64,000 nt of DNA from Brachionus koreanus. Taxonomy: Eukaryota > Rotifera > Eurotatoria > Ploima > Brachionidae. The translations under genes were made by a program, and so were the position numbers. The notes beneath the pieces are model-generated. The model was not told the origin of the DNA, searched no databases, and saw only the letters and a list, made by a program, of their open reading frames with translations. Below, piece after piece: positions 36,600 through 47,093 of this stretch. Within the stretch, counting starts at the first letter, position 1, and the number at the start of each line of letters is the position of its first letter. The DNA is taken from assembly GCA_016987375.1 (NCBI GenBank), contig PJRA01000272.1, forward strand, positions 1,663,000 to 1,726,999, in the 5' to 3' direction.

Positions 36600-37640
36600 A
36601 AGTGATTATTACCAATTTAATGAAAGAAAGGCTTAATAAAGAAAATGACCAACAGCTTTAAATTGAAGAAAACTGTTTAACAAGAAGAAAAATTAAGGCT
36701 GCAATCCAAATCATATTGATTTAGATTCCTATCAACTTAAACAAGCGTTTTGGTATTTAGCAGATCATTATATTGAAAAAGATCGCTATGAGATATTTAT
36801 TGATAGAGTATTTGAAATTCAAAATTCATGAAACTCTATTGTTTTTGTTCAAGTTCGCTAGAAAAAGTTTCTGAATTTTGATTGAATTTTCGAAATCCTT
36901 GTTAAACCATTTGGGGAACACCAATGCAAAACTCGTATTATAAAGCTACATTACCCTTTTTATCAGCTAACACATTTTGCAGAACCAATTTAAGACTTTT
37001 AGGAAAAAAGCTATTTTAATTTAAAGTTTTTTTTGTTTCGAAATTCATAATTTCGTTAAGAGCCATACAAGACTTCCATTCATTTTTCGCATTATCCGTT
37101 CTTCAATAGCAACCATCTTTGAACACACATTTTGAGTTTTTTAATTCCTCTTAATGCTTTGATAATATGTCAAAATCTAATGAATACATTATCTATAATT
37201 AAAAAATTTTGTCCGAAATAAAGACTTTAATATTTAATTAACTATTTATTGACACCTTGATTTACATAGAAATTTAGATTTTTTGCATGTAAAGCTGCTT
37301 GTGAGACATTATACATTGCATCTCAACATTCTTTGTCCACCACCTGTAGACAATTCATTCACTGATTGTCTGTTCTAAAGATCTACTAGCCTCACAAGCA
37401 AGTTCATTAAGATTATTTTCATAATCTACGTTTATAACTCTTCAAACTAAATTTGGAGCTTGTGAAAAACCTTTATCCACTTCATAAATAGGTTCTACAA
37501 CAAAGTCTCAAACGTACACTTTGAATTAACTGCTATGATATAGTCTTAGGGGTTCAATAATACCTACCAATCTATTTGCAGAAGCTTCAACATGTGCATT
37601 AAGTAGAGCATAAAATCTTTCTTTATTCTTCTCCATGTTT
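36600..37640. pseudogene. decayed coding-like region, family unknown
   Basis: Plus strand, about 36700-36830: SYQLKQAFWYLADHYIEKDR then YEIFIDRVFEIQNS. Plus strand, about 36910-37010, in a different frame: NSYYKATLPFLSANTFCRTN. Minus strand, from about 37637 downward: MEKNKERFYALLNAHVEASA, then NRLVGIIEPLRLYHSS, and further conserved-looking pieces to about 37240. Each is interrupted by stops and frame changes, and base composition is richer in G+C than the flanks. Two convergent ORFs that died, from a mobile element, an old viral insertion or a gene, would fit. I do not recognise either product. Confidence 0.4.
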
Positions 37641-37915
37641 TACATGTCTACAAAACATCAAGACATTATCAAAAGTTAAACAATTGAATATTATTTATTT
37701 TATTATCCTTTTGAATTATCATTCTTAAATATAAAATTAAATTCTAATTTTTTATATAATTTTACTTAGCTTTTTAGTAATTTCCTATAGAACATAAAAT
37801 TAATTTTCAAATTTGCTTGATTAGACGTTACTTTTAATATTTACTACGAAATAATGTAAAATTAAAATTTTTAACTCATTCATTTAGAGACAAAAATCGA
37901 ATCAATAAATAGTAT

Positions 37916-38000
37916 TAATAATAATAATAATAATAGTTAATATTCTACGGTCAAGTTTAGTTTAACTAAATTGACAAAGCAGGAAGACTAGCATAGTCCC
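37916..38000 (-). mobile_element. LINE 3'-terminus fragment (solo)
   Basis: (AAT)n, then TACGGTCAAGTTTAGTTTAA and GACAAAGCAGGAAGACTAG. Same terminus as 16409 and 57994. A 5'-truncated insertion in antisense orientation to TRPM. Confidence 0.7.
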
Positions 38001-38297
38001 GCTATAGTAGACTTTTCATTTTTTTTTTTTATATATTTTAATAAAACTTAATAAAAATTTGTTAGATTAACTTTATAACCAATTAATCCTAACAACAAGC
38101 ATGGTTTTGGATCTGTTTAGAAAATAAATTGAAGGAAAACTTACGTCATTTCTAAAATAGCTATTTAGCCAATAAATACGTGAAAAAATTGTTTTACCTT
38201 TGAAATAATTTAAAAAAATTTTAAAAACAAAAGTATAATTTAATTCTCGATAGTTACTAGTTAATTTATTTTTTTAAAATAAAATTAATTCAAAAGG

Positions 38298-41200
38298 ATG
38301 AATTTTGAGACTCATTGTGAGATTATTTATGAAGGGAAGATTGAATTCTCAAATAAAAAAATAGCAAATGTAGAATCAAAAAATATCTTTTTGATAAAAT
38401 TTAAATCATTTCTAAAGGTTGTAGGTCTCAAGAGTGATACAAACCTGAATAATACTATTAATTATTTTCATTCTAATCACAAATGGAATTTGCCAAAACC
38501 AAAACTATTAATTAGCGTAGTTGGAGGTTTTTACTTAAAGTAAAAAATAAATCGAAAAGATTTTTGTTTTATATTTTTAGGCACAAAAAATTTCAAAATG
38601 CCAAACAATATGAAAAAAGCTTTCAAGCGAGGATTAATCAAGGCTTCCATGTCAACAGGGTCTTGGATATTTACTAGTGGACATAGTACAGGTGCTTCGA
38701 AATTAGTTGGTGAAGCAATCAATGAAAATAGTCAGACTGCACTAGTATCCAACATCATTTTGATTGGAGTTTTAGATGCAGAAACTGTTGTGCTTAGAGA
38801 AAAAATTGAAAATTTAAAACCAAGCATTAAAGTATTCACCGATAAGTTTTTTCCTAAAATTAATAAGATTATTTTTAAGCCATTAAGTTACTTTCATAAA
38901 GAAATTTCTAAATCAAGTAGCGAGATTTACCTTGATTCAAATCATACTCATTTTATTCTATTGAACAATTCTTCAATTGTTTCCAGTGCTAAATTCCGTC
39001 CACATTTGGAAGCTGAATTACGCAAAAAAAAAGACTATATATCCAATTTATCAAACTCATTTACTGAATATGATGGAAAATACGATATTCCGTTGATACA
39101 GATTTGTGTCCATGGTGATTTAGATACTTTGGCAACAATAGAGCAATCATTAAAGCTTAGAATACCAATTCTTATCCTTGAAGGAAGTAGAGGCTGTGCT
39201 GATTTGATTGCAAATATAATTAAACAAGATAAACCGGAGTAATTTTATTATTTATCAACTTTAATGATACATTAAAATGATTAAAATTTAAATAAAAATT
39301 TAGTGTTTTTCAGTTTGTAAGCATTTCAAAAATTTTAAATGAAAGTGAACTCTTGGATCAAAAAAAAATTGATCAAGCATGTGAACTTGTAAAATCAATC
39401 CTTGAATTCAAAAATTCAGACTTGATGCATATTTTTCGTTTGGGTGAAGATTCAGTTGATATTGAGTCAGCCATTCTAAAAGCATTTTTAAATTGTAATT
39501 TTCAATTGCATTTTAGATATTTGATAAATAAAAAGAAGAAATAAAATTTCTAATAGCACAAAAAAAAAAGCGGTTTGAAAATCTAAGACTGGCTACTCAA
39601 TGGAATCGTATTGACATAGCCAAAAACGATATATTAAATTCAGATGAAGAATTTTCTGCAAACCAATTTTCAAAATTATTAGAAATTGCCTTGATTGATA
39701 ACAAACCAGAGTTTGTTCAACTGTTTCTGAAAATGATGCTAACCTTAAACACTTTCTTTCCAATGGTCGACTTTACTATCTTTACAACTCAGAAATAGTA
39801 AAAAAAAATTTTTAGTTTTTTTTTTAAGACTTTTATTTTTAGATTCACGAGGAGTTCAAAAGAACATCGAATTTTTATGCTTTCAGAGAGCTGTTTGGAT
39901 TTAACAATTCAAATTTTTTTATCACTTTTAAAAAAGTTAAAAATTTTATCAAGTGCTTTACTTTTGAAGATACTGATTTTAATTTTTTTCCGCATGAATC
40001 AATTGAGTCGATATATAACGAGTCAAAACAAGACTTAATTAAAAGATTTTTGGTAAGTTTTTGGATTTTTAAAATTTGAAAAATAATATGCAAAAAATTT
40101 TTTATAAACTAATTTTTTTATAAATTAAAAATGGAAAAAGTATAAAATTTTCAGTAAATTTTTTATTTAGGAAACAATTTTTTTGAATTAATAATCATTA
40201 TTTTGTATAAAGCGGTTCTAATAAAAACGAAACGGTCGCAAGCCGGACGGTCATTTGCAGACGATTTTCCGACCCAGCCGTCCCAACCATCCGTCTTAGC
40301 CGATCACGAAAATTTTTTTTGAAAAACTTTTGGGACGGCTTGCGACCGTTCAGTTTTTATTAGAACCGCTGTATAAAAAATAATATTTTATAATTGATAT
40401 ATATCTAAGAGTGTGTGTTGTGAGAGACGAATTTTTCAATTACAATTTAGAATTTGGTTTAAACGACTGCTTAGGCGTCCCAAGATTTGCTTCATTGAAA
40501 TCATCTTTTTATCTTTGTTTTTTAGAATGATCATTATGGCAAAGAAAATAAAGAAAGTGTTTTTTTGAATGAAACAGAAAAAGCATGGCTTAATCTAAAC
40601 ATCGAAAAAAATCTAGAACTTAATTTGTTTGTTTGGTCAGTATTTTTTGGTCGGATTGAGCTTGCGAAAATTTTCTGGAAAATTGGCGAAGTATACATCT
40701 ATCTTTAATCTTTTTTAATTAAAAGAAAAATAAATTTAGTACCAAATGGGAAATGCACTAATGGCAGCTTCTTTTTATCAAAATTTATATCTAAAAAATC
40801 AACACAACTTAGAGTTGAAGAAAATATCTAAGTGAGTAGCTTTTTTTAAAAATCTATGTTTTTTATTAAAAAAAATTAAGCGAATTTTTGGAGATGGCAA
40901 CTGCAGTTTTGAATTCGATGGAGATTTCTACTAAAGAGTCTCTGATTTTCGCATATTTAGAATTTCCAATTCCTCAATTTGATTTAGATTGTTTAAAGAT
41001 AGCAAATTTGGGCAAGCAACAAAAATTTGTTGCTTGTTCATGCGTACAAAATTTACTGAATCAAAAATGGAATGGAGAAGTGATACCATTTGATGGATTT
41101 TTGTCTTTTATTCAAGTAAATTTTCGGAAAGTTAAATTTGATATTTTATTTTATAATATAAAAAAAGAGATTTATTGGTTGTATTAGTTTAGGATTAATG

Positions 41201-44200
41201 GCACCTTTTTTGGCTATGAAAAAATCAAAAAAATCGTTTGAAGATTTGCGACATGCCGAAAAGTTAATTTAATCAAATTTAGAAAAAAAAAATTTTATGA
41301 ATGAAAACTTAAACTTTAAGTGATGTGATCGATGATGAAAATATTAACGATCTTAGTTTGTGTAAGAATCCTAATAAAATCAAAAGTGCTGCTAAAAAAA
41401 CAAATAAGAAAAATTTTGCTAAATATCTTAAAGATGTTTGTACATTTTTGCATTCACCCAGTGTTATATTTGTCTACGATTCGGTACAAGTCCTTTGTTT
41501 TAATTTTTAAAATATATGAAAAATTTTTTTTCTAGATTGCATACATCATTTTTTTATGTATTTTTAGCTTTTTCTTATTATGCGATCTACGCTATTCGGA
41601 AATCATTCCAAATCGAGAATCATACAATCAGAGTTCTATTCAAAATTTTAAAAAAATAAAACTTTATCCTGGTGTTTTTGAATGCATTCTATCGATTTGG
41701 ATTTTTACTTTAACAATTGAAGAAATAAGACAGGTAATAAATTTTTGAAACTTTTTGAAAATTTTTGAAACAATTTTTTCAAAAATAAATGAAATTTTGA
41801 AGAGGGGAAAATTTTAACTTTCACTCCTAAAATCTATTAAGACTAAAGTATAGTATAGTATAGTATAGTGGTTTATTGTAACGCATAAAATGCGTAAATC
41901 TGACAACAGATTATGTGCAAAAAATATAATGAAAGTTTTTGTCTATTTTTGCTTTAAAAATATCGCTAGATTGAGCTTCCACTGCATCCACATCAGCTTA
42001 TTCCAGCCATTTACTACACAGTTTGTGAAGAAGTGGTATCTTTGGGCCCAATGTTTGATTATTTCTCTTTTAATTTTGTATGGATGGCCTCTCGCAATTC
42101 TGCTTGAAAAAGTGAGTGGAGATGAAGATGGAGAGCCTCTAGAATTCTTTTATCTTTCTCTAGATATGGGCACCATACAGAAATAGCAAACTCTAAGTGA
42201 GGACTAACAAGACTTGTATTAAGTATTTCAATTATTTCAATAATTCTTATTTACCCGAGGGGACAAAAACAGGCAAAAAACATTGTTAAAACGGCGTTTG
42301 ATAGCTGTTTTTGGGCGTTTTTGCTTTGTTTTTTTCAGTTTGAAACATGAGCGTTTTGGGACCAAAAAAACACTTTTTAAGCAAAACAAAATATTTCATT
42401 TAGAGTGTTTTTAAGCCGTTTTTGAAAATAATTTAAAATCTAATAAATTATGAATTTTTTTTTTAATATGATTAAAAACACATTTTAAACGCTGAAAAAA
42501 CAAATAAAAAACACTCTACTTTACAATATTTTGGAAAAATATGTTTTATTTTAATTTAATTGTTTATGACTTTATTTGTCTAAATTCTTGTTTTTATACT
42601 TTTTTTTGAACAAAAATAATAAATTTTTTTTTGTCTGTTTTACCTCCGTTAAACGATCACGTATAAACAGCGTTTAAACAGTGTTTTTTGCCTGTTTTTG
42701 TCCCCTCGGGCATCTAAAAAATATATCAATTAGATAGCTAAGCTTTTATTTGTAAACAAAAAAAATCAATAAAATTCGTAAAAATTCATTCTATGGCTTA
42801 GAAAAATGTTTCAGAATACTATAAAAATGAATTAAATAAAAACGGATTGACAGGTCCAAAAGTACTAATTTCAACATAAAACCCTTTTTAAAATGTAAAA
42901 AAATCTTGTCTATTTTTTTAATTTATATATTAAAATTCTTGGATAAAACTGTCAGAAATAATATTATCTAAATTCATGTTAACTAAAATCTGATTCTCTT
43001 TTTTATAAATAAAAAAAGTTTTTTGATGGAGAAATGAAAATTTCAATTAAAATAAAGCTCATACGTTATTTTCGAGATAAATGGAACTATTTGGACATAC
43101 TTGGGTGCATTTTTTTTGTAATTGGAATGATTCTTCGAATTGTTTCAATTTGGACTAATGAAAAAATTTTTACCTTTGCTAAGTAATATAAAAAATACTT
43201 ATTCTATTTATATTTCATCCAATACTTAGATATTTTATTAATTTTAAAGACTATTTTTTTGTATTGACTTGTCATTTTGGTATTTGAGACTCTTACATGT
43301 CTCATTAGTATTTAAATCACTGGGACCAAAACTAGTAATGATTTATAAGATGGCAAAAGATCTTGTTTATTTTATGAGCTTGACTCTAATTTTTGTTCTT
43401 GCATTTGGAATAACTACCGAGGGTAAGGTTGTCTTTTATTTGGTATTATTTGGATCAGATTTACATTTCTAAAACAAAGCATCACTGTATCCAAGCTCAA
43501 ACTTTGATCTAAACCTCATTCGACGGATACTAACTAAAGGCTATTGGCCCATTTATGGCACAATCAAAATTTTGGAAGATTTTGACAAATTTTTTTCAAA
43601 TTGTACACAACAGACTGACTGTCCAGATCCTCATGGAATAGTTTACAGTTATCTTGCACTCATTATTTATATGTTGATAGCTAATATTCTGCTAGTAAAT
43701 CTTTTAATAGCAATGTTTAGGTAAAATTTAGATAAATTTATTAGGTTAAATAAATTTCGATTTTTGCATCAAGTGCTACATTTCAACAGGTTCATGAAAA
43801 CAGCGATATAATTTGGAAATTTCAGCTTTATACTTTGGTAAATGAGTATGTCGATGCACCAATTTTTCCTGCCCCTTTTTGTCTTTTGATTTATCCATTC
43901 GAAATAGCTAAAGTCTTATTTCTGAAAAAAAGTCGAAAGAAAATTAATAAAAGTCAAGATTTTGATGAATTTTTACAAGTAACTCAAGGTATCATATTAA
44001 CATTTAACAAATATGCTTTAAGATAAATTAAATCATTTATTTTGATTAAAGATAATGAAAAAAAATCTGCGCTTGAGTACCTTGAAGAAAAAGAAGAGCA
44101 ACAAAAGCAATCAATAGAGAAAATACTTAAATGGAATACCGAAAAACTAGAGCTACTTGAACAAAAATTTAATAACTTATCAGAAATCAAAAAAAAAGAT

Positions 44201-44239
44201 GAAATTTTACTTGGTTCAAAAAAGAGGATTATTTATTAA
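38298..44239 (+). CDS. TRPM: TRPM-family cation channel, one apparent frameshift
   Basis: Sixteen exons: 38298-38526, 38581-39238, 39322-39494, 39557-39797, 39843-40052, 40526-40690, 40740-40831, 40881-41115, 41168-41262, 41321-41483, 41536-41733, 43019-43182, 43250-43422, 43480-43720, 43774-43988, 44052-44239. Roughly 1146 aa. The N-terminal TRPM homology region is clear (PKPKLLISVVGGTKNFKMP, GLIKASMSTGSWIFTSGHST, LDSNHTHFILLNN, ATQWNRIDIAKND). Membrane part: S1 IAYIIFLCIFSFFLLCDLR, S2 with the family's EEIRQ, S3-S4 NYLDILGCIFFVIGMI and WYLRLLHVSLVFKSLGPKL, pore region about residues 935-985, S6 IYMLIANILLVNLLIAMF, then the TRP-type helix NSDIIWKFQLYTLVNEY and a C-terminal coiled coil. No kinase or NUDIX domain follows. 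Exon 4 is one base short: frame is lost near 39728. Intron 11 is expanded by two insertions. Confidence 0.9.
40211..40370. mobile_element. 160-bp palindromic MITE in TRPM intron 5
   Basis: Left terminus AGCGGTTCTAATAAAAACGA continuing AACGGTCGCAAGCCG; right end is its inverted copy (CGGCTTGCGACCGTTCAGTT then TTTATTAGAACCGCT). A 6-bp direct repeat GTATAA flanks it (40205-40210 and 40371-40376). It is markedly GC-richer than its surroundings and noncoding. The superfamily is not determined. Confidence 0.8.
41845..42235 (-). mobile_element. LINE 3' fragment in TRPM intron 11
   Basis: The minus strand reads as the C-terminal end of a CR1/L2-type ORF2 with breaks: EFAISVWCPYLEK, then FFTNCVVNGWNKL and FKAKIDK. 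The 3' end at the low-coordinate side carries a (TATAG)n repeat. Antisense to TRPM. Confidence 0.7.
42254..42710. mobile_element. 457-bp TIR element in TRPM intron 11
   Basis: CCCGAGGGGACAAAAACAGG continues CAAAAAACA and is matched perfectly inverted at the right end (TGTTTTTTGCC then TGTTTTTGTCCCCTCGGG), 29 bp. Further inverted GTTT/AAAC-rich words lie inside. No ORF. Non-autonomous DNA transposon; target duplication unclear. Confidence 0.75.
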
Positions 44240-44298
44240 TTAATAAAAATATTCTAATGTGTTTTTGTTCTAAATTTTTAAATTGATTCAATAATCTA

Positions 44299-44535
44299 GA
44301 CTTGAAGGCAAAGTAAAATTTTTGATCAAATTTCATTTTTCAAAAATGATCAAAACATTTTAAATGCGCAATTAAATTTCTATGCATTTTTAGAAATTAC
44401 AATTCTTTTTCAAAATTCTTAAAATAAAGCTTTGAAATGTTACAAAAATTCAAAAATCTGCGATGAAATTTAAAATGTTTTGATCATTTTTGAAAAATGA
44501 AATTTGATCAAAATTTTTTCATTGCCGACTTGAAT
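44299..44535. repeat. hairpin-forming inverted-repeat element
   Basis: About 50 bp at 44315-44364 (TTTTTGATCAAATTTCATTT then TTCAAAAATGATCAAAACAT) recur inverted and nearly perfect at 44467-44520. Outer arms GACTTGAAGGCAAAG / CATTGCCGACTTGAA extend the repeat imperfectly. The loop is about 100 bp. Looks like a MITE placed right after the TRPM stop. Confidence 0.65.
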
Positions 44536-44939
44536 CAAATCTAACGTACATAATTTGCAACTTTATTGAAATTAAATTGGCGTTACAACAAGCTTTTAAT
44601 ACGATGACATAATTTTGCCACAAATAGAACATTGAAATTAATTTAACACTCAAAACCCAAAGGGTCTTTCTCCACCCTTTGTATTACCTTTTCTTTTTAT
44701 TTTTTTCGATGAAAATAAGCCTATTATGTAGCAGTATTTAATTTATTTTTAATTTCTGATTGAAAAAAAATTTAAAAAATTATTATGTTTATTAAGCTAA
44801 AGACAAAGAAAAGATGTAACACCAATCAAACATATAAAGATGTAGCAGAAATGATGTAACAAACCGGGTTTTGTAAAATAAAGCGTTTTATATTGTTTTT
44901 GGCTAAAGGAAAAATTTAGAAAAAAATTATAGTTAAAAA

Positions 44940-45690
44940 ATCACCATTCTACAAGGAGCCAGTTCCAATCGATCCATTTTCGGCAATGTAAGATTTTTAT
45001 ACCAATCAATTATATTAACTCCATTTGGCAAACTGGAGCAATACATTCCAAGTAAAACTTAGATAAAAAATCCCAAAATAATCCCACATGAGGCTGAAGG
45101 AAGGTCTAAGCACCATTCCGAACAAATTATCTAAATAAAAAAAAGTTATAAAATTATTGAAATTTATGGAATGTGAGTAAAGTTTTATAAAACGAGTAAA
45201 CTGCTTGTGTATCTCAAAAAGAATGCAGCAAATTGAAGATAAATGAGAAAAATAAATGGCGAAAGCCACAAATTGATCGGAGGACATGAATCTAGAACAG
45301 AACAGAAAACGGCATGGGATTTTTAAACAAGCTTTAGCTTTGATATAACTTTTCTTTAATAAAAAATTAATTGAAAAAATATAAAAAAGAAGATTTTGAT
45401 TTCTTTGTTGAGAATAATAAATCAACAATTTAATAATTAATTTTTGTTTAAAATTTTGACAAGCTAAAAATGTTATAATAAATTTTTTATTATTGATCTA
45501 AATTTTCTTGACCAATTGTTCAAGATATTAAAAAAGTTAGAGGAATTCAATTTATTTAGCAAACGAAAAATAAATACTGGAAGGATCAGCATCATCAAAT
45601 TGCAGTAACATAAAATATATGAAATTCCAAGCTTCACTGCAAAACAAATTAATTGTTTAAAGAACGAGAATACAGTTTTTGTCAAAAAGA
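44940..45690 (-). pseudogene. possible decayed multi-pass membrane protein gene
   Basis: On the minus strand several segments after good acceptors look coding. After TTGTTTTGCAG (about 45641): EAWNFIYFMLLQFDDADPSS. After TTCTGTTCTAG (about 45298): MSSDQFVAFAIYFSHLSSIC. After TTTTTTATTTAG (about 45136): ICSEWCLDLPSASCGIILGF. Near the end: LPNGVNIIDWYKNLTLPKMD then RLELAPCRMV. One in-frame stop interrupts the last part and joins are not all in phase. A polytopic membrane protein is suggested but I cannot name the family. Confidence 0.35.
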
Positions 45691-45905
45691 CTTGTCAAGT
45701 AGTGGAATGGTTAACCTTTATTAATGATTGAAGTGAAAATAAAGAATAGACTGCAATCATTCTACTCCCATCGATAAGATAATGATGAAAACAATTAATC
45801 ATAAAATAAAATGATAAAAAATTTACAATTTATTTAGAATAATGCTTCCAGAATAGAGAATTAATTTTAAGTCACTGGTTTTAAAAATTTTTTTCAGAAA
45901 TAATT

Positions 45906-46529
45906 TTAACACTAGAAAGCCCGCGGGTTTTTTAAGCTCTTTTTTGAAAAAGTGGTTGGAAATTTATTTTTGAATTATTTTTTTCCTTCAATTTGAAATT
46001 GAATTTAAGTTATGTTTTTAAAGTCAGATAATAAAAATTTTAATAATTTGATGTCGAAAAAAAAATGTACATAAAAGCCCGGAGGGGGTTTTTTAAACCC
46101 ACTTACATTTTTGTGCTCAATCAAAGATACAAGAAATTGTCAGATAAGGTTATGTAATCAAAATGAGACAAATGTAACCTTTGCTTTATGTAAAAAGTTT
46201 TGCTGCGGCAAATGTAAGAAAGAACAAAAAACAATTGCTTTATGCCAAAAGTGTTTTGAAAATGGAGAACAGTTATAAATTTAAATTTTTTCTTAATTTT
46301 TCTTTTTTTTTAAATGTAATTATCTTCAAGATTCGAATTATTCGACTCAAATATAAACAATCTTTTTTTAAATAAAACTACTTTTAATTTGCCTAATTTA
46401 CTAATAAATATGTCTTATTTTGTAAAAAAACTTTTATATCAAGCTATTTAGAGCTGAATTGTAATAAGGGTTTTTTAAACTCACTTTGGGTTTTCACGGT
46501 ATAAAAAAAACCGGGCGTTCTAGTGTTAA
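45906..46529 (+). mobile_element. piggyBac deletion derivative with transposase C-terminal zinc finger
   Basis: Bounded by TTAA on both sides. Terminal repeats TTAACACTAGAAAGCCCG (left) and CGGGCGTTCTAGTGTTAA (right), with subterminal TTTTTTAAACCCACTT words. At 46130-46278 a frame ends with a cysteine pattern (CQIRLCNQNETNVTFALCKK, FCCGKCKKEQKTIALCQKCF) like the C-terminal cysteine-rich domain of piggyBac transposases. The catalytic DDD part is absent, so it is an internally deleted copy. Its TIR begins like those of the MITEs at 2374, 31563, 49070 and 58384. Confidence 0.8.
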
Positions 46530-47093
46530 AACTTAATTGAAATTTTAGAGCCTAATTTTGATTTTCTACAAATATACAATATAATTTTTTTCGAAATTCA
46601 TTAACAATTAAAAACCAGTTAATTTTTTTAAATATTTGATAATCATTTTTTTCACTGATTAACAAGTAAATTTTCATTATTAATACTTTTTTTTATCGAT
46701 TATTTAATATTTTTGATTGAATATTAAATTAATTAAGAGACACTTTAGTTTAAAAGACAACAAAAAAAATTATTTAGTGATGATTTTAAAAAATTTTAAG
46801 AGATAAAACAGTTTATTTGATAAGATATTTTGATACACAACTTAGAAGTCAAAAAAATAAACTAAAAAAAAATTCTATGAAAATAATTTTGTTTATAAAT
46901 CAAGTTAATTTTTTGAAAGTTTATTCAAGTACTTTTGTTTAGTTAGAATATAAATAAGGCCAAATTTTGAAAGTGTTTTCATATATTAATAATTTGAAAG
47001 AAATCTATAATGTTTTATTTATTTCAAATTTTCTATCATAAAAATTATGTATTTAAATTTACGTTGAAAAGCAAAATTTTTTTTTAAATTAGA
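46530..47093. other. upstream region of WAPL
   Basis: AT-rich, nothing recognised. A splice-acceptor-like AAATTAG ends one base before the WAPL start codon. Confidence 0.5.

Larger units (their letters stand above)
35832..38297. other. intergenic with decayed coding-like DNA
   Basis: 2.5 kb between PGK and TRPM. The first 750 bp are AT-rich spacer. 36600-37640 contains protein-like but broken frames on both strands (listed). 37916-38000 is a LINE terminus. The rest is AT-rich up to the TRPM start codon. Confidence 0.55.
44240..45905. other. intergenic after TRPM
   Basis: Holds a hairpin element (44299-44535) and a region of broken membrane-protein-like frames (44940-45690), both listed separately. 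Otherwise AT-rich spacer. Confidence 0.5.

Noticed and set aside
43250..43300. Apparent second frameshift in TRPM (exon 13)
   Set aside because: Disappears when the acceptor is placed at TTTTAAAG before 43250; phase then fits the S4 segment.
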